Of a DNA stretch of 64,000 nucleotides, positions 1 through 10,641 are shown piece by piece. The stretch is from positions 1-64,000 of the forward strand of contig JABYQR010000164.1 of assembly GCA_022592445.1 (NCBI GenBank). The letters run 5' to 3'. Position 1 is the stretch's first letter. The number at the start of each line of letters is the position of its first letter. The notes under the pieces are model-generated. The model was not told where the DNA came from. It saw only the letters and a list, made by a program, of their open reading frames with translations, and ran no database searches. This DNA is from Cytidiella melzeri. Its lineage: Eukaryota; Basidiomycota; Agaricomycetes; Polyporales; Irpicaceae. A program made the translations under genes and the position numbers.

Positions 1-550
1 TTTTTATGTGTGAGTAGAGTCCTCAGGCTGGTTCCGTCATGAAGGTTGTATGTAAAAGTATTTTAGCATGCCAACTGCTGCAGATATCTACACCTTGAAA
101 GCGAATATCGTGGGTTGGGCGCAAGATTGCAGCGCTCTGTTAGCTGCAAAAGTACTGGTTGTGACTGCTAATGATTCGATACTCCTTCAGTGCAATCGTC
201 TAGCAACGCCTTTTGCCACCCAAGAACCTTACAGCACTCCGCCGATAACTTGCTTCGCCCCTAAATTGAATTGGGCAGTCAATCATTTGGATACGACTAT
301 AACTATCAAAAGGTATTTCATACGTCACAGGAGGCATACCATAGCTGTTCGCTCTTTCTGGAGGCAGTTCATCGACTATGAAGTTCACCATGACTCCTTA
401 TCGTCGGCATTGTCGCTCTAGGGAGATAGAACTTCACGAGCCCTAGTGCGCGGCATTAAAGCTAGATTTTTCATACTGTAAAGGGCGGTTGAATACCTAT
501 ATAAGAGAAGCAATACTGTCAGCAACCGCACAGCAGAAACTTGATCCTTT
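1..550. other. Left-edge sequence without a recognisable gene
   Basis: I recognise no gene here. A 117-codon open frame (68-421, plus) and a 63-codon frame (200-391, minus) overlap each other, and neither shows a domain, signal peptide or family resemblance. Either could be a chance frame or an exon of a gene extending off the window. A TATA-like CCTATATAAG at about 495 belongs to the small secreted ORF that follows. Confidence 0.4.
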
Positions 551-582
551 TCACCTACCAGTGTACTTGCAATCCTCTTAGC

Positions 583-893
583 ATGAAATTCATCATCGCT
601 CTCGCACTCCTCGCCTTCGCTGCGACATTCGTATCTGCCGGCTTTATGGTGGGCAGAGGGACAGGCCCGTTTCTATGAGAGACATTGTTGCAGTGAGACT
701 CACCGTTGCTGTTCGCACCTAAGACGCACGTGTTGACGGGTCGTTTGGGAGCCAGAACAATCGGGCCAGATTGCTCCTGCCAGGGTTTGCCTAACCCATG
801 CGCGTGCAGCAGCTCTCCTGTAAAACCTGCGCAGCCTGCGTAGAGCGCATCGTCTACGGGATGAAGTGGGTAACTTGGAGATATGGGGACTAG
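583..893 (+). CDS. Possible small secreted peptide
   Basis: An ATG at 583 opens a short frame whose first 19 residues form a clear signal peptide (Met-Lys, then an Ile/Ala/Leu-rich core ending in Val-Ser-Ala). Unspliced, the frame stops at 676-678 after 31 residues. A plausible 3' splice site (CTAAC branch point near 790, GCGTGCAG ending at 809) would join it to a downstream stretch. That stretch starts Gln-Leu-Ser and has three cysteines spaced CxxCxxC, with a stop at 891-893. The best in-frame donor (GTGGGC at 649) is weak. A TATA box lies about 85 bases upstream at 495-504. The signal peptide and promoter are seen in the sequence; the spliced form is inferred. No family recognised. Confidence 0.33.
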
Positions 894-1207
894 CATCAAG
901 TTCACAAGACGTGCTTGGCATCTTTCAGTTTTAAAGCTTAGAGGAGATTTGTGAAGCAAGTTCCCATTTGTAGACGTTCGTTGAGAGGATCGGAGAGAAA
1001 TATTCGTTGACTCGTGTAAACTTTCTGAGGTTCAAGGTGTCTGATGAGTTCTTTGGAACATACAGGACTCGGAAGATCTCTCACTTCGAATTCCCCCTTC
1101 GGGCCATTCATAGCTCAGAGCGGTCATGCGGATATCGAGCGTACATGTCGAAGCAGACTGCTTGCCATTGACGCTCGCGGCGTAAGCATGAAAAAATATG
1201 ATACAGA

Positions 1208-2383
1208 TCAAGCTGTGGGAGGAAGACAGCTAAAGCCAAGCTCCCGCAGCCTCTGCAGTAGATCTGCCTGTATGTAAGCATTTGCGTCCGTCTTTGTCGA
1301 TGCATCCAGCACGCTCACGGTCGCGTAGCAGCCGTCCGTTCTTGCCATGACGTTCGCCTCCGTTGGTAAACGTCCGCCGTTGCCACATATCTCAACGTCC
1401 TTTTCCGTCCACCCAAGGATAACGACAGCAGGCAAGGCCCGCGTGAGTGTCCATCGGATGCTGTTTGTAGCTCCTGGACACGTTGTCGAGAGAGGAGGAA
1501 AGTTTACATTCAAAACAACACTTTTTGGCAGGAGCGGTGGATAGGTTGCTGGCTGGGCGAATAGCGCGCGTAGAAAAGTTATCGAAAGCGATGCGTATGT
1601 GCGTGCCGCGATGATGCTCGAACTGGGGGGAGAGGTACTGAGGAGCGTCCAAGCTTCTTGAGAAGAGCTGAGAGAGGATCCAGAGAATGCAACAGCTGGA
1701 ACGCCATCCGCAACTGCACGAGAGGCCGCTCCTCTGCGTGGCATGTCAGTTCGCGCAATTGGCTTCAGAAAAGGGGAACGTACATTGTGCCAGAGCCAAA
1801 TACAGCGTATTGAATATTGTTTCCGACGTTTGGGCCGCTGACGACCAGGTCTGGTTGGGTGCACCAGGTCTCCAGCGCAAGCGTGGTAATACCATAGTGA
1901 GATGCATCCGACCTTCGCAGAGTAAACCTGAGGCGAGGTTCAAAACATTATACCCGTAACTTACGGAGCAGCGTTGACATAGTTCAACCGTGCTATTCGC
2001 ATGTTTTTAGCGCAAAAATACGTACCCAACGAAAATTGACACGTACTATCACTCCTGTTGTAGCCATATGCCGGTGAGAAGGCCGGACAGGAGTCAAACT
2101 CGCAACCGCGGACTGTTGGGAGTGCTGGAACGGAGAGTGACCCGCTTCCGGACCAATTCTGAGCTGGGCAGGATAAAATGACCTAGTGGTCGCATTATAC
2201 TGCGATAAGCTGTCTAAGACACCAAGGTACTATGCAACTTACTTCGTAACCAGCTTCTGTGAGCCCTTCATACTCTGCACGTATTTGCGCCACCGCCCAC
2301 CCGTCGTCGTTTGTGAGTACAATCTTCTGCGTCCTCGCTGACACAAGAAGCAAAGCAAGGCCAAAATATCTCAGCGCAGTCAT
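1208..2383 (-). CDS. Secreted SurE-like phosphatase (paralogue A)
   Basis: Multi-exon gene of the SurE family (survival protein SurE-like phosphatase/nucleotidase). The first exon (from 2383) has a signal-like hydrophobic N-terminus followed by the metal-binding motif TNDDGW. The next exon (about 2060-2180) carries the conserved LSCPAQNWSGSGS block and a CEFDSCP cysteine pair. Later exons give HYGITTL, then PDLVVSGPNVGNN (1,8xx), and the final long exon (AAS..ADGVPAVAFSGSS onward) stops at 1208. SurE proteins are metal-dependent phosphatases acting on nucleotides or phosphate esters; the signal peptide suggests this one is exported. It is more diverged than the two paralogues at 10.6-13.3 kb: shorter linkers, altered C-terminus. 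Exon borders are approximate, and I see no inactivating change. Confidence 0.8.
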
Positions 2384-2404
2384 GCTTCAGTCGGTGGACA
2401 AAAG

Positions 2405-2780
2405 ATGCCTGGGACGACGGTGAGGAGAGGAAGAGGCTGCCCAGTCGTCGGCAAAAACGGCTACCTCGGCCTGAGAAACACTAATGTCACATTCTGGAAA
2501 AGGGCCCTTCGAGACATCTTGCTGAACATAGCGAAGGAGCAGCCTTGGTCTACTTTTGAAGCTGAGGGAATGCGTAGATGGCGGCGCAAGTGACGAACAT
2601 GCCAGTGCAGGACTTAGACTCGTATGATCATGACTGTGCGTATGAGCGCCTACTGCAATGCATGGTACACGAACACGCACAAATGTCATTTAGCGTCGCG
2701 AAAAGCAAGCACAGCGGTAGCATAAAGATCTCAAAATTGAATTTCTAGTCTCCCGGGATTCTCTCCTTGACTATGCACAT
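2405..2780. other. Intergenic, no gene seen
   Basis: This stretch separates the start of the SurE-like gene on the minus strand from the 3' end of the FAD monooxygenase. Open frames on both strands (2405-2593 plus; 2387-2689 minus) lack any recognisable domain. It presumably holds the SurE-like promoter and the monooxygenase 3' UTR. Confidence 0.4.
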
Positions 2781-4594
2781 TTACATGGTAGTTGTGCTCC
2801 CGGATACATTGGCCGTCGCCCTCAGTTTCACAATAGCGCGCTCCAAATCTTCTCTCGGGGTCGTAGTCCACATCCAACGCTGGACGTCCATTGTGTCTTG
2901 CTCGAGTAGTTCCATCAGCTCGTCCCGAGATATTTTGCCAGCAATGCTGTCTTCAGTTGTGTAATGCATCATGCGAGGGCTTTCCAACCGCAACATATCG
3001 CCGTACTGGAATGAGAGGTCCTGAATGTGTTGTGCAAAGGGCCTTCGCACTTCGTCGTATACCTCAAGTGCGCGCTGGATACTGCCCCTCTGCACTTCTG
3101 GTTGCGTAAGAAGGGAGGCGAGCACAAGCCCATCCTGTGAGTACGATGAGGTTGTACCAATTGTTACACATGCTTCAAACATACTTCGACTGCTTGTCCC
3201 GCACCAGAAGCCAAGTGAGGTGTCATGGCATGTGCCTGTGATATGTTGAAACATGAGCTCCCATAAATTCAGCTGAGAAAAATTCCAAAGCTCACAGCGT
3301 CACCCAAAAGTGCCACTCGACCAGACACAAAGGCTGGCAGTCCCCTGACTTCATTGACTGCCCATTTCGAAGGACTTGTCATTGCCTGTATTTGAGTAAT
3401 AAGCAGCAACTCGCTCGTATACTGATGCGGTACGAATTACCTTCAGGAGAAATCTAACCTCAGGGTCCCAGTCTGGATAATTGGCAAGTATTTCGTCTGG
3501 GCTAGCTTGAGCCACCCACGATCCCTCGTACTGCGTACCGCGGAGATCTGCTTTACAACTCAAGGCAGCAACATTGACGACACGTCCTTGAGAGACCGGA
3601 TAAGAGACAACAAACTTGAGCAAACATAGAATTAGTCGTAGCTAGAAATGAAAGAACGTGGAACACATGTACATACCTTTCCTTTGCCGAAGTACTTTGA
3701 GAATCATTTTTTTAAGCAAAACAGCAAGGATTGAGCTGACATGAGAGAAGAATACATACACAGAAGGGCTGCGACAGAGCCGGATGATCAGGGTATTCTG
3801 CCTTCAACGCCTCCGCCTGGACCAGGGCGCGGTACGTCACAACGCCTGAAAACTTGGCATCCACGCATTGGCGATAAGCCTCAGCATGTCTGCTGTCTTG
3901 CTGCTCCTCTGCTAGGCTAACAAACATGGCTCTTCGCACGGCAGATTTGATACCGTCTGCACCTACGAGAACATCACATTCCGCAGTTGTCCCGTCCTTA
4001 AAGCGGAGAACGATTGGATTTGGGGCGATATCTTCGTACGAGACGAGGCGTTTGCTGAAGTTCTTGCGATAGTTGGAAGGGATGCGGTTCTCCAGGATCT
4101 TCAGGAATTCAGCTCGGTGGAAGGGCTGCATTGGCTCTAGAAAACGTGTCAGACACATACTCTAAGACTATGCCGCAGTGTATGATCGCTTACGGGGCGC
4201 AGATCCACAGGGCACTGGCTCGGCCTGGTCGCACTTGCGGTACGTCATTTTCCCGCCTGTCGAATGAAACCAGCTGATTATACTGGTTCATATTGTAGCA
4301 TTCTCTCCTACCTTGACCAAGGCTGGTACTTTTACTCCTGAGGTCCTCCTCTAACCCTAAAGTCTTCATAGTATCCCATACTCGAGGCCACAAACCGATC
4401 CCCGCGCCGACCTCTCCGAAGCTTTCGGTGCTTTCATAAATGTCGACTACACAGTCAGTCCCGGTCTTGGCCAATGCCACGGCAAACGCAAGACCGCCGA
4501 TACCGCCACCGCTGCGACCAACCGTCAGAGCAGGCGCAGGGTTTAATAGTGAGACGTACACAATCGCAATAGTGAACTTTCCGTGCTTATCCAT
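2781..4594 (-). CDS. FAD-dependent monooxygenase, salicylate-hydroxylase-like
   Basis: Class A flavoprotein monooxygenase using NAD(P)H and O2 to hydroxylate small, usually aromatic, substrates. The N-terminal exon ends IAIV and splices to GGGIGGLAFA, forming the GxGxxG dinucleotide-binding fold. Then come YESTESFGEVGAGIGL, the second FAD motif VLVGADGIKSAVRRA (about 3,95x), and the split motif VALLGDA / HAMTPH..GAGQAVE across an intron near 3,250-3,290. The C-terminus is helical (LEVYDEVRRPFAQHIQ) and stops at 2781. All expected FAD motifs are present, so it looks functional. A very small internal exon of about 18 nt (3677-3694, encoding YFGKGK) seems needed to join the central exons to FVVSYPVSQGR. 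Family assignment is secure; the substrate is unknown. No pathway genes are adjacent. Confidence 0.87.
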
Positions 4595-4637
4595 GATTGT
4601 GGCGCTATGAGAGAAATATTTGGGAGGCTTGCTGCTA

Positions 4638-4787
4638 ACGAACGGTTGCTTTGCTCATATACTTGCACCTGTGGCATATCTGCCGGTTCCACGACATCTC
4701 AGAGCCGATGGCGTCGGCCAGCTGCTGATTCGTGACCGCCATGGTGAGACAAATGACACACCAGCCCATGGTGATGAGGAGATGCAT
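4638..4787 (-). CDS. Possible short ORF with hydrophobic N-terminus
   Basis: A 49-codon frame reading leftward from an ATG at 4787 to a TAG at about 4638, just upstream of the monooxygenase start. The first 20 residues are hydrophobic (MHLLITMGWCVICLTMAV), resembling a signal peptide or membrane anchor. The rest contains a CHRC pair. No TATA box or homologue recognised. It could equally be 5' leader sequence of the monooxygenase. Confidence 0.18.
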
Positions 4788-4799
4788 CTTCTATGCTGA

Positions 4800-6316
4800 G
4801 CTGCGTGGTACTCTCTTCAAACACCCGCGTGAGAACATGGATAGAGCTGTTTGGGAAAGTTCCTTCCCTATCAGATGCTTTGCCTAGATGTTCTAATGTA
4901 TGACTCCTTAGGCTTCAGTGCGCGTGCCCACATATGCACAATTTGTGCGTGGCATAGCGTTGCACTTGAGCGCGATTGTAATACACAACGGTTTTCAATA
5001 TGAACACCTCGACATTCGTTACGACATCAAGTCCGATATGAAGCACCTGCAACTAGCGTTGGACGGGGATGAAAGCTGGCATGGTGAACAACTTACCACC
5101 TAAGACCGCTTAATCCTCCCCGTAGATCTAGACCGGCACTTGCTGCTTCCGCAGTGGTCATTGCGGTGCCGACACGGCCATGGAGACTTCGCTAAGGATG
5201 AGCGAAAACACCATGCGCTATTGTCATCTGGGACTGTCAACTACTGTCGATTTCGCAGGTCTTGCTCAAGGATTTCATGGAATGCTGTGGCCAATTGGGC
5301 AGGGATGTTTACTTATTTGCTCGTCACGGAATCTGTAGTACAAATCAACTATATGTGTTTTATTGGTGGATTGTGCAACACAGCATCGACAGATTTACTT
5401 ACCTGACAGACGCTACCAATACAGGGAGGTTTGCATGCCAAAGGCCTTTGTATCTGACTATCTGTTATTGCTGCGGAGTGTGGCCTTAATCGCGAGTGTT
5501 TGTTCTCTCCTCATCCCCCATAACAGGCCCCTCCTCCTTTCGCCGCAGTCACTTCAGGCGACAGTACAACGTTCAAAATTAAGCGGGCACCATTGACGAA
5601 AACAGCGTCGGACCGAGGGACAGCGTTCGGCTCGGGTGAGCGTACGCCGCGCTTGTGGATGTAAGGTCCCTCTTATCGCCTCCAACAGACTGAGATATGA
5701 TCACGTATGAGTATGCAGCGAGTTTCTCGCGCACGAAGTGGTACGCTCGGCAACTCGTTGTCGACTGGAGGGCGGTGGTCGCCAGAGCTGTGACCGGTGT
5801 TGTCGACAGCGGTTAGCGCATCGTTCGCGGGTCCGTGCGCGGTGCTGTTAATTCACGTGACTGTGGGAGGAATTACTGGATAAGGCAAGTGACTTTCCCA
5901 CCCGCCAAGGAGCCAAAAGCCGCGCCTCCTCTGCCAGCAGTGGCAGCCCAATCCCTCGCAGTGCACTGAGCCTCTATAACCGTACGCCAGCACAAATCCA
6001 TCTCCCAGCCCACCCAATTATATTTTTATTCCTCCTTAACCCGCTTTTCCCTCCTCAACACTTTTTATATCTCTCAACGGTCTTCTAAAGGTGCGTACTC
6101 CTTATCTGATTCTCGTCGCCGTCGTCGTGGGAGACAGCGAACGACCGAGTCCGTACGGTCTGCGCGCACCAAGCGCGTTTACGCGCCAAGACGCGTCTTG
6201 TGTCTCGACGCGTTCCTCCCGCGTCCCCCTCTCGGCTCCTCAGTTTACACTGTTTGTCGTAGAGATGTCGTTTGCTAACGCGTGGAACGGTCGTTGAACC
6301 GTCACTTTTATTCCAG
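4800..6316. other. Intergenic region, promoter side of NHP6 gene
   Basis: About 1.5 kb with only short, unconserved open frames on the plus strand (4918-5596) and nothing recognisable. The right end (about 5,930-6,316) is pyrimidine-rich, contains a run of TTATATTTTTATTCCTCC, and is the likely promoter and 5' UTR of the HMG-box gene. Confidence 0.4.
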
Positions 6317-7426
6317 ATGCCGAAGGAAACCACCAAAGCGACCAGAGTGAGTCTCTATCTCTGTATGGACTGTTTTACGTGTCTTTGGAGGCTTCTGCGG
6401 ACCTTGGGCGTGTCGAGGAGTGTTGGATGTTCAACTTTGAACATCCGGCGTGTCTATGGAAAACCCCCGGGGTCGATATCGCTGATAAGGCTCTCGAACA
6501 TCCTTGGGGCGCATATATGTGTCTCGAACGGCACGGGGGGTGTGGTCCTAGGCAGGGTGTATGGGACGTGCAGGGCGATGTCGACGACGTGGCACATGAC
6601 CTTCCGAAACCCCTGATGACAACGTCTATCTCCGACAAGACTTACATGCTTGGCTAGCGGTGTTCTCGGAGGCGTTGTGGTGCACAAATATGTGGTTGTT
6701 TCTTCCTAGCCCCAGTTGCAGATACCTCTGCTCCTGTCCTTCGCGTACATGCGTTCAGGGTAAGCTGAACATGTGCAGACGGCGCTGGGTGACAGTCCAC
6801 CTGGGGTCAAAGTTTGTCTTAGCTGATGCATGTATGCGTCCGTCTTGCACATAGTGATGTCCCCCAACACATCGCCTGGTTTTTTTCAGCGTTCCTTCAT
6901 CAACAGCCTCTGCGCAGGTACCTTCGTAGTCCTCACCTCCTGCTCTGTTATGCACACTTCCTGTACGCAATGCGCTAACAATATCCCCGCCATGTAGTCC
7001 CGCAAGAGCGACAAGGCTGACAAGCCTGCTGCGCGCGGCAAAGCCAAGAAGGACCCGAAAGCACCTAAGCGTGCATTGTCTGCATATATGTTCTTCAGCC
7101 AAGACTGGCGGGAACGTGTCAAGGCCGAGAACCCGGATGCTGGTTTCGGAGAGATTGGCAAGTTGCTCGGTGCAAGGTGGAAGGAGCTGGACGATGAGGA
7201 GAAGAAGGTTCGTGTCCTACACTACTTGAGAGCGTCGATAGCTGATTTTGGTGTAGCCCTACATCGATTTGGCTACGAAGGACAAAGACAGGGCGGAGAA
7301 GGAGAAGAAGGATTACGACGTACGTCCACGCTTTGCATGATTTGTACTAGGATTGACTAACTCATCACGATGTAGAACAAGAAGGTCGACAGTGCCAGCG
7401 GCGGCGACGAGGACGACGACGAGTAA
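6317..7426 (+). CDS. nhp6: NHP6-type HMG-box chromatin protein
   Basis: Encodes a 117-residue single HMG-box protein that bends DNA non-specifically and assists nucleosome reorganisation (FACT partner) and transcription. Exons read by eye: 6317-6346 ([10 protein letters not shown]), 6998-7207, 7257-7319 and 7376-7426. All junctions are in phase with GT..AG ends. The basic N-terminal arm ([18 protein letters not shown]) leads into [20 protein letters not shown], then [20 protein letters not shown] and [17 protein letters not shown]. The tail is acidic (GGDEDDDE). Size and layout match fungal Nhp6. The first exon has only ten codons and is followed by a long 651-nt intron that contains a perfect 10-bp inverted repeat. 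Confidence 0.93.
6425..6446. repeat. Perfect 10-bp inverted repeat in NHP6 intron 1
   Basis: GGATGTTCAA, a 2-nt spacer (CT), then TTGAACATCC: a perfect palindrome in the large first intron, about 80 bases after the splice donor. A partial third copy (GAACATCC) follows near 6,497. It could be a dimeric transcription factor site or an RNA hairpin; the sequence shows only the symmetry. Confidence 0.6.
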
Positions 7427-7952
7427 ACCCGACATCTCTGTATCTTTTCTCTTTCACTCCTGCAGTTTGTGACATCGTCTCCTGTCCTTGCCTTTGTCTG
7501 TATATTTTACGATTCCCCACTCCCACCACTTCTGTGAACGTCCCATCGCCCCTTATTGCACACATCGCCAACGAACTGTTTGTTAGTACTACTTGACGTG
7601 TAATAGTAGAAAACGGGAACGCACTAGCTACGGTGGGATGTCGGTGGGGAGTAGTCAATGAGTTTCTTTGTCCTGCTGGTTATTTATCATTTGTCTATTT
7701 CAATACGTACGACCGACCGCAGCAGCAAGGGAAATCGCGAAAGATATAAATACAAGTGTCGTCATAAGCGTCTAACCACCACCACCGTCGTATCCTCAGC
7801 TTCTCTGCTCTGCTCCTCCCACCATCTCTTCACAACAAATCGCGTAGACCACAGCAGCTCACCACCACAGAACAGCTGTAACGCACCAAGCAGTGTAGAC
7901 GTAGACTCTTTTATCCTAATCGGTCGCTTACACCTCTCTATCATCTCTAACT

Positions 7953-10032
7953 ATGGCTGAAGAAGAAGGCGGTGTATGTACCACTCATCTTTCCCTTGCC
8001 TCTAATCATCGGCTTATTGATATTCTCTTTGTCTTTCACTTCTCTGCAAACGATGCTACATGCTACCACACTCCACCTCCTGCGCGGCGACTGGGTTGTG
8101 TTTACTCCGGATGACTAGGCTGTACCTGCTGCCCAGAAGAGCAGCTGGGCAACATTTGTTAAACAGTACGTGCAAGCCTTCTCATGCTCCCACCCCTTAT
8201 TTTCTGCTCCACGGTATACTTCAACCTCACTCACCGCTTTCTTGCCTCCAATGTTGATTTCGAACGATTTGAACGCGTTCTTATTGCTTTTCTAATCCGT
8301 ACCCGAATCCCCCCGTTGACGTTCGCTGACTGTTATGCTCTCCTCTTTCTCTTTCTCTCGTTTTACTAATGCACCAACTTTTCAAATCGACGCGCCCACC
8401 ATCTCTCCCATCTGCCATACATCGCACTTTACGCAACCTAAACCGCTCAAACACAGAATCGCCTCTTTCTCCGGCGATTTGTCGTCCCTTACCGCTCCTC
8501 CGTTCATTCTCTCACCGATCTCGCTAACTGAGTTTCCCGGTGTGTAACCTTTTACGTTCTTTGACCCTTGTACTACATGGTCTTCGCTGACGCCACAACG
8601 ATGAATCATAGCGTACTGGTGTGAGCGCCCGGAGCTCTTTGCTGCGATTGCGGATGCAAGAACGGATGAGGAAAGGAGTGTCGCTGTGCTTAAGTGGTTC
8701 ATTGTGAGCTTTGAGAGTTGCTGGGAGTCATAGGTCAGTTAGAAACTGACTGTGAATAGAGTACCCTTAAGGGACAGTACACTTCTCGGAATGAGAAGCT
8801 CGGCTCGGAGAAGAAGTTGGTTGCCTCATCTTCCACATAAATCGCTGTAAACTGACTGTCATTGCGTTAGGCCGTTGAACCCTGTGCTTGGAGAGTCAGT
8901 ATCGTGCTCCCCCGTTGCACGCACTTCGGGTGATCTAATATTTACACCTTGCAGACTCTTCTACGGCTACTGGCCTGCCACTGCGACGCGCACACGCACA
9001 AACCTCGTCGTAGAGCAAGTCTCACATCACCCGCCTATCACCGCATACTACATCTCCAACCCTGAGAAAGGGCTCACCTTGCAAGGGCACAATGCGCAGA
9101 AGACCAGCTTCAGCGGTATGTCACCACTTTCACTTAGCCACTAACCCGCTATTGTTCAACCCTCGCTCGTTGACAGCTGGCTCGATCATCGTGCGGCAAA
9201 TTGGGCACGCTGTTCTCACTGTTGCGCTTCCATCGGGCGGGAAGGAAGAGTTTCTAATTACTCTTCCAAAGCTGAGGATCGACGGGATATGGTACGGTAG
9301 CCCGTACATTGAATTAACGGACACGAGTTACATCCAGAGCAGTACTGGCTGGTTGAGTACTGTGCGTGCTTTGTTCATGTAACGGCACATATAGCTGACG
9401 CTATCACACCAGATCGAGTACAAAGGCAAGGGATATTTTTCCGGCAAGTCACACACGTTCAAGGCGTCGTTGTCTCCTCCTGGATCCAACCACGCTGCGC
9501 GCGTCTTCGAAGGGTTGTGGCATACGACGAGTAAGGAAACGACACCCGGGCGGCATGGTGGTACGTCTCATTCTTCCTTTTGCCCCATGTTTCTCACAGC
9601 TAAATCACTATCAGGGGGTTTGGACCCCTTCACCGACGTTCAAGGCCCTAAAGAAGAGGTGACTGTTGTACCCCTCGAAGAGCAGAATGAGTGGGAGAGC
9701 CGGAAGCTTTGGAATTTGGTGGCGAAGGGAATTCGGGAGTCAGATTTCGACTTGGCGAGTCGAGAGAAGAGTAAGATCGAGGTGTGTTCCCTTTGACTGC
9801 TTCTCTCACAACCCATAGACTGACGCAACTCGACCGACACCCGTAGAACGACCAACGCCAACGCCGCCGGGATGAACAGGCGGCAGGTACAAAGTGGGAG
9901 TTGAAGCACTTCCAGCACATCGACTCTGATCCCTTGTTTGAACGCCTTGGGAAGCTGTTCAAGGCCAACCCACCTGTGGAGGATGCGTACGTCTACCTAG
10001 GGAATGGGCCGCACGATGCTGCTGCCGCTTGA
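7953..10032 (+). CDS. Oxysterol-binding protein, KES1/OSH4-type
   Basis: Lipid-transfer protein that exchanges sterols and PI4P between membranes, acting at Golgi/ER contacts. It starts MAEEEGG at 7953; exon 2 begins after the TAG at 8116-8118 (AVPAAQKSSWATFVK). Later exons give FSGDLSSLTAPPFILSPISL (about 8,460-8,540), AYWCERPELF, LKGQYTSRNEKLGSEKK spliced to PLNPVLGE, and the family signature EQVSHHPPITAYY (about 9,020). Then follow LPKLRIDGIWYGSPYIEL, GKGYFSGKSHTFKA, LWNLVAKGIRE and a basic C-terminus ending at 10032. No PH or ankyrin domain precedes the ORD, so it is the short OSH4/KES1 class. Lys/His residues of the PI4P pocket (SHHPP) are intact. At least eight exons; borders approximate. 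Confidence 0.9.
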
Positions 10033-10489
10033 AGTACGATGACGAGGGTGGCGATGTAATGATTGTGTAATTCCTAAACGAAATTGACCTCCAGATGAAT
10101 TTTTTTGCTTCTTTATTATGTCCTCCTCGATGCCAACCTGCTGGTCCATAATTTCGAAACGACTGTAACTTTGAGAGCATTCCATAGCGTCTAACGCCAC
10201 AAGTGCTCCAATGTCCAAATGCAGCAGGTGTTGCATGAGCCAAGTTCCGGTCTTGGTACTTGGGTAGACGATAGACTTGTGCGTATAATTTGGCCTATGT
10301 TTTACTACATCCTCGAATGGAAGCACAGATCAACACTGCATCAATACGTAACTCAAGATATCGAGATCTGTACAGCAATGCCTGGGAAACGACTGGACAT
10401 TTTGAGTGTTGAGACAATGATTCAACAAAGACATTGCCAAACATAGTCATTAACATATCACCTAAAAGATCAATCCTCCGAAGCGCCAA
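10033..10489. other. Intergenic between OSBP gene and tRNA-Ser
   Basis: About 450 bases of 3' flank. Open frames on both strands are short, overlap each other, and carry no motif. No gene seen. Confidence 0.4.
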
Positions 10490-10582
10490 CGACACCAGCA
10501 GGATTTGAACCTGCGCCCTCAAAGAGGAGTTGATAATCAAACACGTTCGAATCAACCGCCGTAACCACTTGGCTATAGTGCC
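10490..10582 (-). tRNA. tRNA-Ser (anticodon CGA) with 11-nt intron
   Basis: Reading leftward: acceptor GGCACTA pairs with TGGTGTC (two wobble pairs), discriminator G, D-arm AGCCAAGTGGTTACGGC. The anticodon stem GTTGA/TCAAC encloses loop TTCGAA[intron]A. A long class II variable arm follows (CTCTTTGAGGG), then T-arm GCAGGTTCAAATCCTGC. Anticodon CGA reads UCG serine codons. The 11-nt intron (CGTGTTTGATT) lies after position 37, the standard place. The mature part is identical to the copy at 20566-20657. Confidence 0.93.
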
Positions 10583-10641
10583 TTGATTTCAATGAATCTT
10601 GAGTCAAGCCTGAATACAGTTAAATAATTGTAACTCTTCTA

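Noticed and set aside
68..421. 117-codon plus-strand frame at the left edge
   Set aside because: It has no recognisable motif and is overlapped by a minus-strand frame of equal plausibility. I cannot support either as a gene.
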